A DNA stretch of 64,000 nt, taken from assembly GCA_026874595.1 (NCBI GenBank), contig JAPPUL010000079.1, positions 1,359,001 to 1,423,000 on the forward strand. The letters run 5' to 3'. Source of the stretch: Sipunculus nudus (lineage: Eukaryota > Annelida > Sipuncula > Golfingiida > Sipunculidae). The translations under genes and the position numbers were made by a program. The notes under the pieces are model-generated. The model did no database searches. It saw nothing but the letters and a program-made list of their open reading frames with translations, and was not told the origin of the DNA. Below are positions 62,586 to 64,000 of this stretch, in pieces (position 1 is the first letter of the stretch; every line of letters starts with the position of its first letter).

Positions 62586-63293
62586 ATGGGTAAGTTAAGA
62601 AAAATATCATTGTATTTGATGCTTGCTGCTATGGTATCTATGGTTGGTACTTTAGGGGCTGATAGCTTAGATATTGATGATGACCAAGAAATTCTGACCT
62701 TTGCGTCAAAACGTGGTGCTAAAACACCTCAACTTGTAAGTCTATCTCAGGCTGATAGAATGATCAAAAAAGGGTACATCCAAACTGAAGTAAACTTTTT
62801 AATATACGATGAAAACAAAGATAAGCTACAAAGCGTATATAGAAAGGCGGTTGCTTCTGGTGGGCAAAAGTATACCATTAATGTTAGGGGACATAATCAG
62901 TCTCTTTATTTCTATGCTTATAGAGTGGATACTAACAAAAAAGTAGAAAAACTCTTTCCTTCAGGATATGAAAAATTCTACACTAAAAATCCAATCAGAA
63001 AGTATGTGAATTATACTCTTCCTCTAGAAGAAACTAAATGGTTGACTTTTGGTAATCGTAAGGGTGTTGAGAACTTCTACTTCTTTGCTTCAAAGCAACC
63101 TATTAAAAAGCTTGATGGCAAGAACGTTAGTCTAAAAACTTTGAATACTCTTTTAACTGATTACAGCGGCAAGAGTTACAATGCTTCGGTAAACCAAAAG
63201 AAAGAAGTTAAGGTTAAATATCAGGTTTATCCTAATACTGTTTGGTTTAAGAAAGTTTATGCTGAAAAAGTTGTTGTAGTGAACCAAGGTTAG
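62586..63293 (+). CDS. Secreted DUF4384-like protein
   Basis: About 235 residues from ATG 62586, which has AAAGGAGGT upstream; an earlier TTG in frame is not needed. Signal RKISLYLMLAAMVSMVGTLGADS. The body YTINVRGHNQSLYFYAYRVDTNKKVEKLFPSGYEKF, then LPLEETKWLTFGNRKGVENFYFFASKQPI, matches the DUF4384 pattern (a fold often attached to bacterial caspase domains). Codon use is less ATA-heavy than its neighbours, suggesting strong expression. It follows the pseudocaspase by 73 bp and is followed by a terminator. Confidence 0.7.
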   Translation: MGKLRKISLYLMLAAMVSMVGTLGADSLDIDDDQEILTFASKRGAKTPQLVSLSQADRMIKKGYIQTEVNFLIYDENKDKLQSVYRKAVASGGQKYTINVRGHNQSLYFYAYRVDTNKKVEKLFPSGYEKFYTKNPIRKYVNYTLPLEETKWLTFGNRKGVENFYFFASKQPIKKLDGKNVSLKTLNTLLTDYSGKSYNASVNQKKEVKVKYQVYPNTVWFKKVYAEKVVVVNQG

Positions 63294-63358
63294 TTGCAAG
63301 GCTCTTTTTAAAGCCTTAAATGTTTTTAACATTTGTTTTTAAACATTTGTAACATCGT

Positions 63359-63391
63359 GAGGTCTTGAGGGTTATCCTTAAGGCCTCTTTT
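63359..63391 (+). terminator. Rho-independent terminator of the caspase cluster
   Basis: GAGGTCTTGAGG (63359-63370) pairs with CCTTAAGGCCTC (63376-63387) using two wobble pairs. The loop is five bases and TTTT follows. A smaller hairpin, AAGGCT/AGCCTT at 63298-63317, lies just after the DUF4384 gene stop. Confidence 0.85.
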
Positions 63392-63401
63392 AAAATATCA
63401 A

Positions 63402-64000
63402 CTAAAATACATACCAACCAAAGCCAATCATAAATTGCATGTCAGCGAATATCAGAGGGTAAGATTCAAGATTAGATATTATTATGTCTGATATCCTTAG
63501 CATACTGTTTAGACCAAAATCAAACCTATATTCTAGTGTGAAGATGAATGGATAATTAGTATATTCTATTCCAAATCCTAAAGTCAAGCCAACAATAAAA
63601 GAAGCTGCTTTAGGTTGTGTTACATTTGGAATATTTATTTTCTCTATCATAGGAATGTGTAAAGAAGGGCCAACTCCTAGAAAAAATATCTCTTTGCCTG
63701 GATATAATTTGATGTAAGGGACAATCGATAAATACCATATTTGGCTCTTCATCCCGTTTGATAAATATAGTCCCTTACCTTGCATACCTATATCAAACTC
63801 TAAAGCAACAATAGGGGCAAACCTAAACTGAAGATATAAAAATCCGCCGCCAAGTATTTGTTCCTTAAGTTCAAAAGGACCTTTAGTAGTGCTTAAGAAG
63901 AGGTTGTCAGATAGTTGTAACAATCCTTTTATACCTAAAGATATAAAGCCCTGTGCTTTATTATATTTCTGCATTTTAAAACTGCCCAAGGGGTCATTTT
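63402..64000 (-). CDS. Outer-membrane beta-barrel protein, N-terminus beyond the window
   Basis: At least 199 residues. The frame stays open to base 64000 (reading NDPLGSFKMQKYNKAQGFIS), so the true start and signal peptide lie outside. Strand pattern: AQGFISLGIKGLLQL, GGGFLYLQFRFAPIVALEFDIGMQG, IWYLSIVPYIKLYPG, SFIVGLTLGFGIEYTNYPFIFTLEYRFDFG and a C-terminal FMIGFGWYVF. This is a typical OM barrel with an aromatic C-terminal residue. It converges on the caspase cluster at the terminator. Confidence 0.75.
   Translation of the reverse strand, partial: NDPLGSFKMQKYNKAQGFISLGIKGLLQLSDNLFLSTTKGPFELKEQILGGGFLYLQFRFAPIVALEFDIGMQGKGLYLSNGMKSQIWYLSIVPYIKLYPGKEIFFLGVGPSLHIPMIEKINIPNVTQPKAASFIVGLTLGFGIEYTNYPFIFTLEYRFDFGLNSMLRISDIIISNLESYPLIFADMQFMIGFGWYVF

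Overview
The window is AT-rich, gene-dense DNA from a bacterium with two membranes. It has several lipobox signal peptides, at least three predicted outer-membrane barrels, an MreBCD-PBP2-RodA elongation module, and a periplasmic VKOR-DsbA. It respires oxygen: an aa3-type cytochrome c oxidase operon and a type-E succinate dehydrogenase (SdhA-SdhB-SdhE) are both present. Ile is very often ATA, and the sense strands of genes in both orientations are purine (G/A) rich. The set of families (TPR protein beside mreBCD, DUF3857 lipoprotein, exported caspase-TPR proteins, GatB/GatC Glu-tRNA amidotransferase) would fit a spirochaete-like diderm. That assignment is a low-confidence guess; no rRNA or tRNA gene was recognised.

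Layout. 1-557: tail of an HD-GYP protein running into a 73-bp tandem repeat. 558-4628: xseA, a DUF3857/transglutaminase-fold lipoprotein whose catalytic Cys appears lost, and a HAD phosphatase. 4653-9737: sdhE, sdhB, sdhA, a possible Cys-Cys micropeptide and a VKOR-DsbA fusion, all on the minus strand. 9854-15227: an oligopeptide-binding protein with a small lipoprotein, a CPA2-type antiporter with CBS domains, and an M24 peptidase. 15300-15620: a decayed kelch remnant. 15626-23502: rodA, mrdA, mreD, mreC, mreB and a TPR membrane protein (cell elongation). 24050-28021: der, glgA, ftsY. 28171-34459: iron uptake, with a 10-bp repeat array, feoA, feoB, a 47-residue FeoB-associated Cys protein not in ordinary gene-size range, and fbpC-fbpA-fbpB. 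34544-40313: HIT protein, then the coxB-A-C-D-C2 operon on the minus strand. 40837-54593: a Cys-rich lipoprotein, folK, gatB, an OM barrel, a PpiD/SurA-like protein, an SplB-like radical SAM protein, arsM, murJ, gatC, a methyltransferase-nuclease fusion, a DUF2188 protein, mgtE and a lipoprotein.

55045-64000 is the most unusual region. It encodes a set of exported proteins on one strand: a basic secreted protein, a caspase-TPR protein with intact His/Cys, a lipoprotein, an OM barrel, a second caspase-TPR lipoprotein in which both catalytic residues are replaced, and a DUF4384-like secreted protein, followed by a strong terminator. DUF4384 is a known partner domain of bacterial caspases, so this looks like an envelope-located caspase/pseudocaspase system.

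A second theme is short tandem repeats in gene leaders. On the sense strand most of them repeat an AGAGG-like (Shine-Dalgarno-like) core upstream of sdhB, mreB, the antiporter, glgA, feoA, coxC2, the PpiD-like gene and an OM barrel. This may be a genome-wide way of varying expression.
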